A stretch of 64,000 bases of DNA from Mesorhizobium sp. 113-3-3 (GCF_016756495.1 NZ_AP023243.1:1802501-1866500); one strand, 5' to 3'; numbered from the stretch's first letter, positions 9,701 through 18,374 are shown. The notes: generated by a model not told the origin, from the letters alone. Numbers and translations are program-made.

Positions 9701-9900
9701 GGTCTCAATCCGATGTTGGCGCTCTCCAGACGAAGGGCGCGGATCCCGTGGAAACAACGATGTTCAGTTCTGCCCGCCTGCCGGCAGGACGCCGAGACGC
9801 GCCATCGCCCTCGAAGAATGCTCCTCGCCGACCTCGCGGCCTGGAACCGCAGGTTGCGGGTTGGCCGGATTTGCGCGATAACTCCCGTCGGCGTATACGT

Positions 9901-9930
9901 GTGTAACACGTTGCTGAAAGGAATTGCAAG
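9901..9930 (+). promoter_or_regulatory. SorC operator, copy A
   Basis: A 30-bp block upstream of the sorC-type gene. It shares TGTAACAC, TTGC, GAAA and AATTGCAA, with identical spacing, with the block at 11011-11040 read on the other strand (24 of 30 positions equal). It lies between the divergent aldolase and sorC genes, so it could control both. Confidence 0.75.
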
Positions 9931-9972
9931 CTGTCTGTTCCCCCCATCCAGGATGCGACCGCATCGCGGACG

Positions 9973-10872
9973 ATGCTGCATACGGTGGCCAAGCTGCATT
10001 ATGTGGAGGAGATGTCGCAGGTCGATATCGCCCGGCGGCTCGGAGTCTCCACCGCGACGATTTCGCGGCTGCTGCAGCGGGCGCGAACCGAGGGCATTGT
10101 CCGCATCGAGGTCCTCGACCTGGCAACGCCGGAGGACATCACCCGGCAGCTGATCGACGGCTTGAAATTGCGCGATGCCGCCGTGGTCGAGACGCCGGCG
10201 GCGGGCACGTTGGCAGCGCTCGCGGCACCGCTTGGCGGGCTGCTCAGGCAGGCGCAACTGGTGGCGGGCTCCGTCGTCGTCATCGGCTGGGGACGCGCCG
10301 TGCGCGAAGTCATCCGGGCCGGCCTGCCGCGCATGCCCGGCGTGCTGACCGTGGCCGCCACCGGCGGCATGCAGCAGCAGGCGGCGCATTTTCAGGTCAA
10401 CGAATTCGTGCGGCTTGCCGCCGAGGAGTTCGGCGGCACACCGCATTTCATCCATGCGCCCTATTTGCCGTCTACCGAGTTGCGCGAGGTCTTCCTGCGC
10501 GACGCCGCCATTCGCGATGCCGTCGCTATGTGGGAGAGGACCGATGTCGCGATCGTCGGCATCGGCCTGCCGCATGCCATCAATGCTCCAGAGGCCAGTG
10601 CCGCCACGCCGAGCGAGCAGGCGCTGGTTCATGCCGCCGGCGACGTGCTTCGCCACTACTTCGATGCCGAGGGCACGCTGATCGCCTGGGAAGGCGAGAG
10701 CCGGATGATCGCCATGTCGCCGGCGCAGCTGCGCGCCGTGCCGCTGGTCATCGGCCTTGCCGCGTCGCCGGAAAAAGCGACGGCGATCATTGCCGCCGTT
10801 CGTGCCCGCCTCATCAACACGCTGGTGACGGACACCAAGACGGCGCAGGCCATCCTCGCGGCGCTCGCCTAG
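9973..10872 (+). CDS. SorC/DeoR-subfamily sugar-binding transcriptional regulator
   Basis: 299 residues. The N-terminal HTH (LHYVEEMSQVDIARRLGVST then ATISRLLQRAR, residues about 8-40) is typical of SorC/CggR/DeoR(B. subtilis) regulators, followed by a sugar-phosphate-binding domain (VVVIGWGRAVREV, VGIGLP). The family normally reads phosphosugar effectors and acts as a tetramer. The ATG at 9973 has only a weak ribosome site; an in-frame CTG at 9931 after GAAAGGAA is an alternative, adding 14 residues. It is divergent from the aldolase gene and followed by the ABC operon; matching operators precede both. Confidence 0.9.
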   Translation: MLHTVAKLHYVEEMSQVDIARRLGVSTATISRLLQRARTEGIVRIEVLDLATPEDITRQLIDGLKLRDAAVVETPAAGTLAALAAPLGGLLRQAQLVAGSVVVIGWGRAVREVIRAGLPRMPGVLTVAATGGMQQQAAHFQVNEFVRLAAEEFGGTPHFIHAPYLPSTELREVFLRDAAIRDAVAMWERTDVAIVGIGLPHAINAPEASAATPSEQALVHAAGDVLRHYFDAEGTLIAWEGESRMIAMSPAQLRAVPLVIGLAASPEKATAIIAAVRARLINTLVTDTKTAQAILAALA

Positions 10873-11283
10873 CCTTAGAACGGGCAGGACGCAGCAACGA
10901 AAACCAGTTGTGCCGCCGAAAGGCCCCGGTGATAGTTGACCGGGGCTCGGCGGAGCAATCGGATGTCGTACGGTGTGAAAAGCCCGGCGTTGCCGGCTCG
11001 GAAAAACCGAGTTGCAATTTATTTCTGCAAAGTGTTACAAGTTCGAACGCCCGTCGGCAAGGCGAGGCGGTTGGGCACAGTTTGCCGAACCTCGCGGAGG
11101 CCGAGGAACGGGGCTGTGGCCAGGTGCGCCGGCGACTGACCGGCCGACATATCGACTGGAGGGCGCTTGGGAGGAGCTGCCCGCGAAAGGCAAACAGGCG
11201 TTTCCGGCCGTCGCATCCGCAGGGATGACGGCCATTCCAATGTCACTTGCAACGGCAGATCTGCCAACAATGAGGAGGATGTC
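10873..11283. other. 411-bp intergenic region before the sugar-binding protein gene
   Basis: No coding gene is supported here. It contains the second SorC operator at 11011-11040 and GGAGGAT just before the ATG at 11284. The long leader (about 240 nt after the operator) is not explained. Confidence 0.6.
11011..11040 (-). promoter_or_regulatory. SorC operator, copy B
   Basis: Inverted copy of the 9901-9930 block, with the shared blocks TGTAACAC, TTGC, GAAA and AATTGCAA read on the minus strand. It sits upstream of the ABC operon, whose first gene starts at 11284. Two matching copies flanking the sorC gene are what is expected of its binding site. Confidence 0.75.
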
Positions 11284-12261
11284 ATGAAGAAGATTGTTGC
11301 CGCGCTCGCGGCGCTTGCCGTCAGTGCGACGGTGCTGATCGCGCCTGCGCAGGCGCAGGACAAGAAATACACCATTGCGCTCATTCCGGGCCTGACCACC
11401 GACGGCTTCTACATCACCATGCGCAAGGGCGCGCAGGCGGCAGCCGACGCGCTTGGCGTTAATCTGGTTTTCCAGGGTGCGCCGGACTTCAACCCGGTCA
11501 CCCAGGTGCCGGTGCTCGACGCGGTCATTGCCAAGAAGCCGGACGCGATCCTGATCGCGCCGACCGACAAGGTCCAGCTGGTCGAGCCGCTGCGCAAGGC
11601 CAATGATGCCGGCATCCCGGTCATCACCGTCGACACCTTCATCGGCAGCGGCGTCTACCAGACCGGCGCCGGCGATGCCGACTTCCCACTGTCGTATATC
11701 GCGTCGGACAATGTGCTCGGCGGCGAAATTGCCGCGCGCGCGCTGGCCACCGCCATTGGCGACAAGGGCAAGGTCTACGTCTCGAACGTCAAGCCCGGCA
11801 TCTCGACCACCGACCAGCGCGAGGAAGGCTTCAAGAAGGAGATGGCCAAGCATACGGGCATCACCGTGCTGGAAACCCAGTTCAATGACGACGACGCCAA
11901 CAAGGCGGCTTCGCAGCTGCAGGCGGTGTTCGCCCGCAATCCCGACCTGGTCGGCGTGTTCGGCGCCAATCTGTTCTCCGCACTGGGTGCCGCCAATGGC
12001 GTCAAGCAGGCCGGACAGAGCGGCACCGTCAAGGTCGTTGCCTTCGATGCTCCGACCAGCATCGTCGACAACATCAACACCGGCCTGGTCGACGTGGCGA
12101 TCGCCCAGCATCCGGCCGAAATCGGCTATTACGGCGTCGTTTCGGCCTATGCCCACCTGACCGGCCATTCGATCCCGGTCACCATCGGCACCGGCTTCAC
12201 GATCATGGACAAGTCCAACATCGCGGACCCGAACATCTCGAAGTATCTCTACTCCGAGTAA
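11284..12261 (+). CDS. ABC transporter sugar-binding protein (ribose/RbsB type)
   Basis: 325 residues. A Sec signal peptide (MKKIVAALAALAVSATVLIA, cleavage near AQAQ, residues 22-25) precedes a periplasmic-binding-protein type 1 fold: YTIALIPGLTTDGFYITMRKGA, PDAILIAPTD, PVITVDTF, VFGANLFSALG. GGAGGAT is 3 nt before the ATG. It is the first gene of an operon with permease and ATPase genes, all under a SorC operator. The ligand is probably a monosaccharide fed to the nearby kinase/aldolase; which one cannot be read from the sequence. Confidence 0.93.
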   Translation: MKKIVAALAALAVSATVLIAPAQAQDKKYTIALIPGLTTDGFYITMRKGAQAAADALGVNLVFQGAPDFNPVTQVPVLDAVIAKKPDAILIAPTDKVQLVEPLRKANDAGIPVITVDTFIGSGVYQTGAGDADFPLSYIASDNVLGGEIAARALATAIGDKGKVYVSNVKPGISTTDQREEGFKKEMAKHTGITVLETQFNDDDANKAASQLQAVFARNPDLVGVFGANLFSALGAANGVKQAGQSGTVKVVAFDAPTSIVDNINTGLVDVAIAQHPAEIGYYGVVSAYAHLTGHSIPVTIGTGFTIMDKSNIADPNISKYLYSE

Positions 12262-12275
12262 GTCCAGACCAGCTT

Positions 12276-12303
12276 GGCTCCTCCCGGTCCGCCGGGAGGA
12301 GCC
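12276..12303 (+). terminator. strong hairpin between binding-protein and permease genes
   Basis: Perfect 12-bp arms GGCTCCTCCCGG / CCGGGAGGAGCC with a 4-nt loop and no T-run. It is typical of a partial terminator or mRNA-stabilising hairpin giving more binding protein than permease. Confidence 0.75.
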
Positions 12304-12354
12304 TGCATTGGGTCCTCGCCAATCGAGGCCTGTTGAAGGCGCCCCGGAGTATCC

Positions 12355-13416
12355 ATGACCTCGACATCACCAGCCCAGCCTGCCGAGAAGCATGTCGCCC
12401 CTCAGGCCGATCACGGCGATCCGGCCAGGAGCCTGGTCGCACGCATCGCCGAAGGGCGCGCCTGGCTGTTCCTGGCCGGCCTGCTGATCTGTTTCGAAAT
12501 CTGGTCGCGGCTCGCCTTCGGCGCGACCTTCGTGCTCAATCCGTTCAACCTGCAGTCCATCGCCATCTTCGCCGTGGCGCCGCTGCTGCTGGCGACCGGG
12601 CAGACCTTCGTCATCATTTCCGGCGGCATTGACCTGTCGCTCGGCTTCATCATGGGCCTGGCCGCCGTCATCGCCGCGCATGCCACCAACATGGCGGGTG
12701 CCGCCATTCCCCTGCCGCTGGCCATGCTGGCCGGCATCCTCGCCTCGGTGATCGTTGCCGGTGTGCCGGGCATCATCAACGGCCTGCTGATCTCGCGGCT
12801 CAAGGTGCCGCCCTTCATCGGCACGCTCGGCATGTTCGGCGTCGCGCGCGGCGCCGCCTTCCTGCTTGCCGGCGGCACCACCGTGCCGGTGCAGAATTCC
12901 TGGTTCGCGCTACTCGGCAACGGCAAGTTCTACGGCGTGCCCTATCTGGTGCTGATCACCGCTGTCTTCGTCATCGTCATGCACTATCTGCTCAGCCAGA
13001 CCCGGTTCGGCCAGCACAATTATGCCATCGGCGCCAATGTGCAGGCGGCGCGGCGCGCCGGCATCGATATCAGAGGCCACATATTGCGGCTCTACGTGCT
13101 GTCGGCGATGTGCGCCGGCCTCGGTGGCGCGCTCTATGCGGCGCGCTTCACCGCGGGCGCCGCGCAGGCCGGCGAGCCCTTGCTGCTCGACAGCGTCGCG
13201 GCGGTGGTCATTGGCGGCGCCAGCCTTTTCGGTGGCTCCGGAACCATCTTCGGCACGGTGGCTGGCGCGCTGGTGATCGCGGTCATCCAGTACGGGCTGG
13301 TCTTCGTCAATGTCGAGCCGTTCTGGCAGTTCATCGCCGTCGGCGTCGTCATCATCATTTCCGTCCTTATCGACCAGGCGCAGCGCCGGTTCAGTGGAGC
13401 CCGTCAGGATGAATAG
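12355..13416 (+). CDS. ABC transporter permease (RbsC family)
   Basis: 353 residues with about eight to ten hydrophobic segments and the family signatures LLATGQTFVIISGGIDLSLG and VIGGASLFGGSGTIFGT. The N-terminal 40 residues are hydrophilic (cytoplasmic). It forms the inner-membrane channel with the ATPase encoded by the next gene, which overlaps it by 8 bp. The start ATG at 12355 follows a GGAG at about 12344-12347. Confidence 0.92.
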   Translation: MTSTSPAQPAEKHVAPQADHGDPARSLVARIAEGRAWLFLAGLLICFEIWSRLAFGATFVLNPFNLQSIAIFAVAPLLLATGQTFVIISGGIDLSLGFIMGLAAVIAAHATNMAGAAIPLPLAMLAGILASVIVAGVPGIINGLLISRLKVPPFIGTLGMFGVARGAAFLLAGGTTVPVQNSWFALLGNGKFYGVPYLVLITAVFVIVMHYLLSQTRFGQHNYAIGANVQAARRAGIDIRGHILRLYVLSAMCAGLGGALYAARFTAGAAQAGEPLLLDSVAAVVIGGASLFGGSGTIFGTVAGALVIAVIQYGLVFVNVEPFWQFIAVGVVIIISVLIDQAQRRFSGARQDE

Positions 13417-14164
13417 CACCAACCAGAACGGCCCCTTGCTGGAAGTCCGCAACCTGTCGAAGCACTTCGGTGCCGTGCGTGCGCTCAACGACTTTTCCAT
13501 GGCCGTGCGGCCGGGCGAAGTCGTGGCGCTGGCGGGCGACAACGGCGCCGGCAAGACGACCCTGATCAAGGCGATATCGGGCGTGTTCCAGCCCACCGGC
13601 GGCGAAATCCTGCTCAGGGGTCAGCCGGTGACGTTCGCGACGCCGCAGGAGGCGCGCGAAAAGGGCATCGAGACGATCTACCAGGATCTGGCTTTAGCCG
13701 ACAATCTGTCGATCGGCGCCAACATTTTCCTTGGCCGCGAACCGATGCGCAAGGCGTTCGGCTTCCTGCCGGTGCTGGACCGCAAGGCCATGGCCGAGGC
13801 GGCCAAGGCGACGATGGGGCGGCTCGACTTCCATGTCAGCCGGCTCGAGGCCCCGGTCAGCAATTTCTCCGGCGGCCAGCGCCAGGCGGTTGCCATCGGC
13901 CGCGCCGTCTATTGGGATGCGCAGATCCTGATCATGGACGAGCCGACGGCCGCCCTTGGCGTGCCGGAGCAGCGCAAGGTGATTTCGCTGATCCATCAGC
14001 TCAAGGCGCAAGGGCGCGGCGTGATCTTCATCTCGCACAATCTGCAGGACATCTTCGCCGTTTCGGACCGCATCGTCGTGCTGCGGCGTGGCGTCCAGGC
14101 CGGCGAGCGCAAGATCTCCGAGACCAACCATGATGAAGTCGTCAAGCTGATGGTCGGCGGCTAA
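13409..14164 (+). CDS. ABC transporter ATPase, single-domain RbsA-like
   Basis: 251 residues: Walker A GDNGAGKTT, signature FSGGQRQAVAIGRA, Walker B ILIMDEPTAALG and the H-loop FISHN. Unlike RbsA, it has one nucleotide-binding domain, as in FrcA-type systems, so it should dimerise. It overlaps the permease gene by 8 bp (translational coupling). FrcA-type transporters of rhizobia import fructose and related sugars, in line with the kinase/aldolase neighbours, but the substrate is inferred only. Confidence 0.92.
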   Translation: MNSTNQNGPLLEVRNLSKHFGAVRALNDFSMAVRPGEVVALAGDNGAGKTTLIKAISGVFQPTGGEILLRGQPVTFATPQEAREKGIETIYQDLALADNLSIGANIFLGREPMRKAFGFLPVLDRKAMAEAAKATMGRLDFHVSRLEAPVSNFSGGQRQAVAIGRAVYWDAQILIMDEPTAALGVPEQRKVISLIHQLKAQGRGVIFISHNLQDIFAVSDRIVVLRRGVQAGERKISETNHDEVVKLMVGG

Positions 14165-14226
14165 GGCGTATTGATATTCAGCCGGCCTGCAAACCCTCGG
14201 CCTGGCCTGAACCTCAACACACCTTC
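14163..14226. repeat. short palindromic intergenic element (related to 46499-46635)
   Basis: The arms start AAGGCGTATTGATATTCAGC and end with a degenerate complement, CTGAACCTCAACACACCTT. The left arm and GGCCTGCAAA core match the longer element at 46499. Both copies lie between converging genes and may serve as bidirectional terminators. Confidence 0.6.
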
Positions 14227-14239
14227 AACTCCGAATTGC

Positions 14240-14746
14240 TTAGCTGGCATCGCGATTGGTCAATTCGATGTGGCAGCAGCCGGAGCCGTGGCCCGGCGTC
14301 CAGGTAACGTTGTCGAAACGCACGCCGGTCGCTTCGAACAGGCCGCGGTCGAAGACGCCGGCGATGCGGCAGAGTGTGGCGAGCTTTTCGTCGCCAACGC
14401 CCGCCTCGACCCAGGCGTCCTTCAGCGGGCAGCGCTTGACCTTGAAGGCGATACGGTCATCGCCGCGTTCGACATCGGTCGGATACATCAGGCAGCCATC
14501 CGGACTGACCGCCAGGAAGGCTTCGCCGATGGCGCGTGCATCGTTGGCGCCGAAGCTGGCGAAGGCGGCAGCCGCCACTTCCTTGCCGCGCTGCTCGATG
14601 GCGCGGATCATGATCGCCTCGGCCTTTTCGGCACCCAGCTCCCCGGTCAGTTCTTCGAGCAACAGCCGGTAGAGATCGGCACGGTTGCGGAAGGCGGAAT
14701 CGAGTTCGCGCGATAGTTTCTCGGCTCTGGCTTCGGCGTCGGTCAT
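14240..14746 (-). CDS. L-2-amino-thiazoline-4-carboxylic acid hydrolase family protein
   Basis: 168 residues, cytoplasmic. The pattern EKAEAIMIRAIEQRGKE, KRCPLKDAW and a C-terminal GSGCCHIEL fits the ATC_hydrolase family, founded on the Pseudomonas enzyme that opens L-2-amino-thiazoline-4-carboxylate on the way to L-cysteine. The family is broad, so ring opening of a thiazoline is only a suggestion. The ATG overlaps the upstream ATPase stop (ATGA), so it is the last gene of the dipeptide-type ABC operon and translationally coupled to it: it likely acts on what the transporter brings in. Confidence 0.75.
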   Translation of the reverse strand: MTDAEARAEKLSRELDSAFRNRADLYRLLLEELTGELGAEKAEAIMIRAIEQRGKEVAAAAFASFGANDARAIGEAFLAVSPDGCLMYPTDVERGDDRIAFKVKRCPLKDAWVEAGVGDEKLATLCRIAGVFDRGLFEATGVRFDNVTWTPGHGSGCCHIELTNRDAS

Positions 14747-15528
14747 GATGCGTCCTGCGTGGTTCTTTTGAGCCTTGGTGCTGCCGCCACCAACGCTTTG
14801 CCGATGGCTGACTGCGGGGCGTCGATGACGGCACGGGCATCGCCGCTCTCGGCGATCCGTCCGGCATCGAGAAGGATGACGCGATGGGCGAGCACGCGCA
14901 CGACGCCGAGATCGTGGGAAATGAAGAGATAGGCGATCCGTTCCTGGCGCTGCAGGTCGAGCAGAAGCTCGAGGATCTGTCCGCGCACCGAGACGTCGAG
15001 CGCCGAGACCGCCTCATCGAGCACGATCAGCGATGGCTTTGTCGCGATGGCGCGGGCGATGGCGACGCGCTGCCGCTGGCCGCCGGAAATTTCGTGGATG
15101 GCGCGGGGCGCGAGATCGGCCGGCAGCCCGACGCGTTCGAGCAAGGCAGCGATGCGGCGCGGGCGCTCGGTACGCGAGGCTATGCCATGGATGCGCAAGG
15201 GATCGTCGAGGACACTTGCCACCGTGGCGCGCGGGTTGAAAGCGGCCAACGGATCCTGGAACACCATTTGCAGGCGCGCCCGGCGTGCGCGCAGCGTTGC
15301 ACCACTCAAGACCAGGAAATCATCGCCTTCGAATTCAATGGCGCCAGCGTCCGGCTCGATCAGGCGCAGCACCAGCCGCGCGATCGTCGATTTGCCGCTG
15401 CCGGAAGGGCCGGCCAGCGCCAGTGTTTCGCCGGGCTCTATGTGAAAAGAGACATCGTCGACGGCGATGATAGTCTTGCCGCCGCGACGGTAGCGTTTGC
15501 TGAGGTTGGACACTGTGAGCAGGCTCAT
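14743..15528 (-). CDS. peptide-type ABC transporter ATPase (DppF-like)
   Basis: 261 residues: Walker A GPSGSGKST, signature [14 protein letters not shown], Walker B LIVLDEAVSALD and H-loop FISHD. Start ATG 15528 overlaps the stop of the preceding ATPase gene (ATGA). The same frame stays open far upstream, but that stretch only shadows the other ATPase gene. It pairs with the DppD-like ATPase encoded by 15525-16322. Confidence 0.93.
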   Translation of the reverse strand: MSLLTVSNLSKRYRRGGKTIIAVDDVSFHIEPGETLALAGPSGSGKSTIARLVLRLIEPDAGAIEFEGDDFLVLSGATLRARRARLQMVFQDPLAAFNPRATVASVLDDPLRIHGIASRTERPRRIAALLERVGLPADLAPRAIHEISGGQRQRVAIARAIATKPSLIVLDEAVSALDVSVRGQILELLLDLQRQERIAYLFISHDLGVVRVLAHRVILLDAGRIAESGDARAVIDAPQSAIGKALVAAAPRLKRTTQDAS

Positions 15529-16322
15529 GCGGGGAGCCCGGCCCGGATCAGCAGTGGCACGGCGTCGAGGCCGATATGCGCGTCGAGCAGGGTGCGGGTG
15601 TAGGGCTGGGTCGGGGCGGCGACAATCCGCGCCGTCGAGCCAAGCTCGACCAACTGGCCATGGCGGAACACGGCGACGCGTTCGGCGAGTTCGGCCGCCA
15701 GCGCGATATCGTGGCTGATGAACAGCAGCGTCATGCCGTCCTCGGCCACCAGCCGCCGGATCAGGGCGACGATCTCGGCCTGCACGATGGTATCGAGCGC
15801 GCTGGTCGCTTCGTCGGCGATCAGCAGTTTCGGCCCGGCCGCGATTGCGGCGGCTATCGCCACGCGCTGCTTCTGGCCGCCGGAGAGCTGATGCGGGAAG
15901 GCATGCAGGGCAGAGTCCGGGTCGGGCAGGTGGACGCGTTCGAGCAGGGTCCTGGCCTTGGCGTAGGCCTGGGACCAGGTGAGGCCGAGATGGGTGCGCG
16001 CGACTTCGGCGATCTGTTTGCCGACGGTCATGACCGGATCGAGGCTGGCGGATGGGTCCTGGAAGACGAAGCCGATGTCGCGGCCGAGGAGGGGAGGTTG
16101 GCCAAGGCCGGGCCATTCAATTCTTCCGCCAACCGCTGAAGAAGCCGGCAGCAGCCCCGCAATCGCCAGCGCCAGCGTGCTCTTGCCGGAGCCGCTTTCG
16201 CCGATGATGGCAAGGCGCTCGCCAGCCACGATGTCGAGGCTGATGCTCCTCAGCGCCGCAACCTCACCGCCGTCGCGGCGGTACGTCACCATCAGGTCGC
16301 TGATCGAAGCCAGCACCGTCAC
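15525..16322 (-). CDS. peptide-type ABC transporter ATPase (DppD-like)
   Basis: 265 residues starting with GTG at 16322, which overlaps the permease stop (GTGA). Walker A GESGSGKST, signature LSGGQKQRVAIAAA, Walker B LLIADEATSALD and H-loop FISHD are all present. It is a little shorter than DppD (about 325), lacking most of the C-terminal oligopeptide-transporter extension with its Cys-rich motif. It works with the DppF-like partner to power the two permeases. Confidence 0.92.
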   Translation of the reverse strand: MTVLASISDLMVTYRRDGGEVAALRSISLDIVAGERLAIIGESGSGKSTLALAIAGLLPASSAVGGRIEWPGLGQPPLLGRDIGFVFQDPSASLDPVMTVGKQIAEVARTHLGLTWSQAYAKARTLLERVHLPDPDSALHAFPHQLSGGQKQRVAIAAAIAAGPKLLIADEATSALDTIVQAEIVALIRRLVAEDGMTLLFISHDIALAAELAERVAVFRHGQLVELGSTARIVAAPTQPYTRTLLDAHIGLDAVPLLIRAGLPA

Positions 16323-17149
16323 GACAGGCCTCTCCGGACCGCCGTCGTCTCGACGATGCCTTCGCCGGCGAGATAGACGCCGAGCACCGTCAGCACCAGC
16401 GCGATGCCCGGGATGATCGACAGGAAGGGCGCGGTGCGCAGCACGGCGCGGCCTTCGGCGATCATCCCGCCCCAGGTGACAAGGTTGGGATCGCCGAGGC
16501 CAAGGAAGGATAGCGCCGCCTCGGTGAGGATGGCGGCGGCGACGATCACCGAGGACATCGCCAGCACCGGCGGCAACGCGTTGGGCAGCACTTCGCGGAA
16601 GGCGATCTCGATCGGGTGCATGCCGATGGCGCGCGCACTGGCGACGTAATCGCGCTCGCGGATGGAGAGGACTTCGGCGCGGGTAATACGGGCCGGTCCG
16701 GTCCAGGTGCCGAGCGCGATAGCGATCACGACGATGCCGAGCGATGGGCCGACGACGCTGACGAAGGCCAGCGCCAGCAGGAAGCTTGGCACGGTCTGGA
16801 AGGCGTCGGTGATGCGCATCAGCCCCTCGTCGACGAGGCCGCCGGCAAAGCCGGCCAGCGTGCCGACCACCGAGCCGATGGCGAGTGCCGCTGCGGCTGC
16901 GGCAAGGCCGACCGCGAGCGAGGTGCGGGCACCGTGGAACAGCTCGGCCAGCACGTCGCGGCCGAGCCGGTCGGTGCCGAGCGGCAGCGACCAGTCCTGG
17001 AAGGGCGGCAGCAGCGCCGGGCCGGCGATGGCTTGCGGGTCGCCTGGAAACAGCAGCGGCGCAATGAGCGCCATCGCAATCAGCGCGGCCAGCAGGATGG
17101 CGCCGGCGACCGCCTCGGGCGTGCGCAGAAAGCGGCGCAGCGGGCTCAT
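16319..17149 (-). CDS. peptide-type ABC transporter permease (DppC-like)
   Basis: 276 residues with about six membrane segments. PLGTDRLGRDVLAELFHGAR is the hallmark of the DppC/OppC N-terminal loop, and the EAA-like cytoplasmic loop reads SARAIGMHPIEIAFREVLPN. It overlaps its neighbours by 4 bp on both sides, so the operon is tightly coupled. Confidence 0.93.
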   Translation of the reverse strand: MSPLRRFLRTPEAVAGAILLAALIAMALIAPLLFPGDPQAIAGPALLPPFQDWSLPLGTDRLGRDVLAELFHGARTSLAVGLAAAAAALAIGSVVGTLAGFAGGLVDEGLMRITDAFQTVPSFLLALAFVSVVGPSLGIVVIAIALGTWTGPARITRAEVLSIRERDYVASARAIGMHPIEIAFREVLPNALPPVLAMSSVIVAAAILTEAALSFLGLGDPNLVTWGGMIAEGRAVLRTAPFLSIIPGIALVLTVLGVYLAGEGIVETTAVRRGLS

Positions 17150-18132
17150 GCGCCGGCCTCATTGGCGCCGACGCGCGGGTCGAGGAAGGCATAGGCGATA
17201 TCGACGAGCAGGTTGATGATGACGACCAGGACGGCGCTGGTGAGGATGATGCCGAGCAGCAAAGGCGTGTCGCGCGAAGCCACCGCTTCCTGCGCCAGCC
17301 GCCCGAGGCCCGGCACGGAAAAGACGCTCTCGATGACGACGCTGCCGCCAAGCATCTGCGCCGATTGCAGGCCGAGCATGGTGACCAGCGGCAAGAGCGC
17401 GTTGCGAGCGACGTGCGCCAGCACGATGCGGCGGCGCGACAGCCCCCTGGCGCGGGCGGCGAGGACAAAATCCTGCCGCCAGGCCTCGGCCATGCCGGCG
17501 CGCATCATGCGCAGATAGAGCGCGAGGTAGATGAAGCCGAGGGCGGACACCGGCAGTATGAGATGGACGGCGATGTCGGCGGCGCGGTCGAGGCCGGTCT
17601 TGTCCGAGGCGAGCGTCTCGATGCCGCCGATCGGCAGCCAGCGCAGGTCGACGGCGAAGACGACGATCAGCACCAGGCCGAGCCAGAAACCCGGCACGGC
17701 ATAGAGCGCCAGCGAGCCGATCGACAGGAAGCGGTCGCGAAAGCTGCCGGGCCTGGCGCCGGCAAAGATGCCGAGGGCGGAACCGAGCCCGAAGGACAGC
17801 GCGGTGGCGCTGACCATCAGGAGCAGCGTGTTGGGCAGGCGCTCGAGGATGACATCGCGGATCGGCCGGGAGAAGGTCACCGACTGGCCGAGGTCGAGAT
17901 GCAGCAGCGCCCAGAGATAGTTGGCCAGCCGCGTCAGCTCCGACTGGTCGAGGCCCCAGCGATGGCGCAGCAATTCGATCATGCCGGCGTCGCCGCCGGT
18001 CGAGACGATATAGGCATCGACGGCGTCGCCGGGAGCGGCCTCGAGCAAAAGGAAGGTGCCGATGATGACGATCAAAAGCACGAAGACGCTGCCGACGAGG
18101 CGGCGGCGGAGGAGGGCGAGGGCGCGGGTCAT
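17146..18132 (-). CDS. peptide-type ABC transporter permease (DppB-like)
   Basis: 328 residues. The N-terminal membrane segment and GDAVDAYI region, then six segments, with the EAA-like loop LAARARGLSRRRIVLAHVARN, identify a DppB/OppB permease. ATG 18132 is chosen because AAGGTGG precedes it; a GTG 6 nt upstream is less likely. It is separated from the binding-protein gene by a 140-bp inverted-repeat element. Confidence 0.92.
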   Translation of the reverse strand: MTRALALLRRRLVGSVFVLLIVIIGTFLLLEAAPGDAVDAYIVSTGGDAGMIELLRHRWGLDQSELTRLANYLWALLHLDLGQSVTFSRPIRDVILERLPNTLLLMVSATALSFGLGSALGIFAGARPGSFRDRFLSIGSLALYAVPGFWLGLVLIVVFAVDLRWLPIGGIETLASDKTGLDRAADIAVHLILPVSALGFIYLALYLRMMRAGMAEAWRQDFVLAARARGLSRRRIVLAHVARNALLPLVTMLGLQSAQMLGGSVVIESVFSVPGLGRLAQEAVASRDTPLLLGIILTSAVLVVIINLLVDIAYAFLDPRVGANEAGA

Positions 18133-18141
18133 GGCCACCTT

Positions 18142-18281
18142 ACCCTCCCCCTCGTGGGGAGGGTCGATCCGCGAAGCGGAGCGGGGTGGGGGTCTTCAGG
18201 CTTGTGCCAATACCCCCACCCCGACGACTGGCTGCCGCTTCGCAGCATCCATTCGTCGACCCTCCCCACAAGGGGGAGGGT
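18142..18281. repeat. 140-bp inverted-repeat element inside the ABC operon
   Basis: 26-bp terminal inverted repeats at 18142-18167 and 18256-18281 match at 25 of 26 positions; each arm is itself a small hairpin built on CCCTCCCC / GGGGAGGG. The inner part has a second complementary pair around GGGGTGGGGGT and ACCCCCACCCC. It sits between the binding-protein and first permease genes of one operon. Confidence 0.85.
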
Positions 18282-18374
18282 GAGGTCGGCGCGGTCCGGC
18301 GGAAGGGGCGCGAAGGAACTCTCATTCTCGAAGCTGAGCACCCGGATTTGCGATGCGCAAGCCTTCGAAGAACA

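Noticed and set aside
8531..10153. Long plus-strand open frame (about 540 codons) opposite kinase and aldolase genes
   Set aside because: It is the antisense shadow of two well-recognised genes; GC-rich codon bias keeps such frames open.
15529..16116. N-terminal extension of the DppF-like ATPase frame
   Set aside because: The extension is an alternative frame of the DppD-like ATPase gene, and the ATGA overlap marks the true start at 15528.
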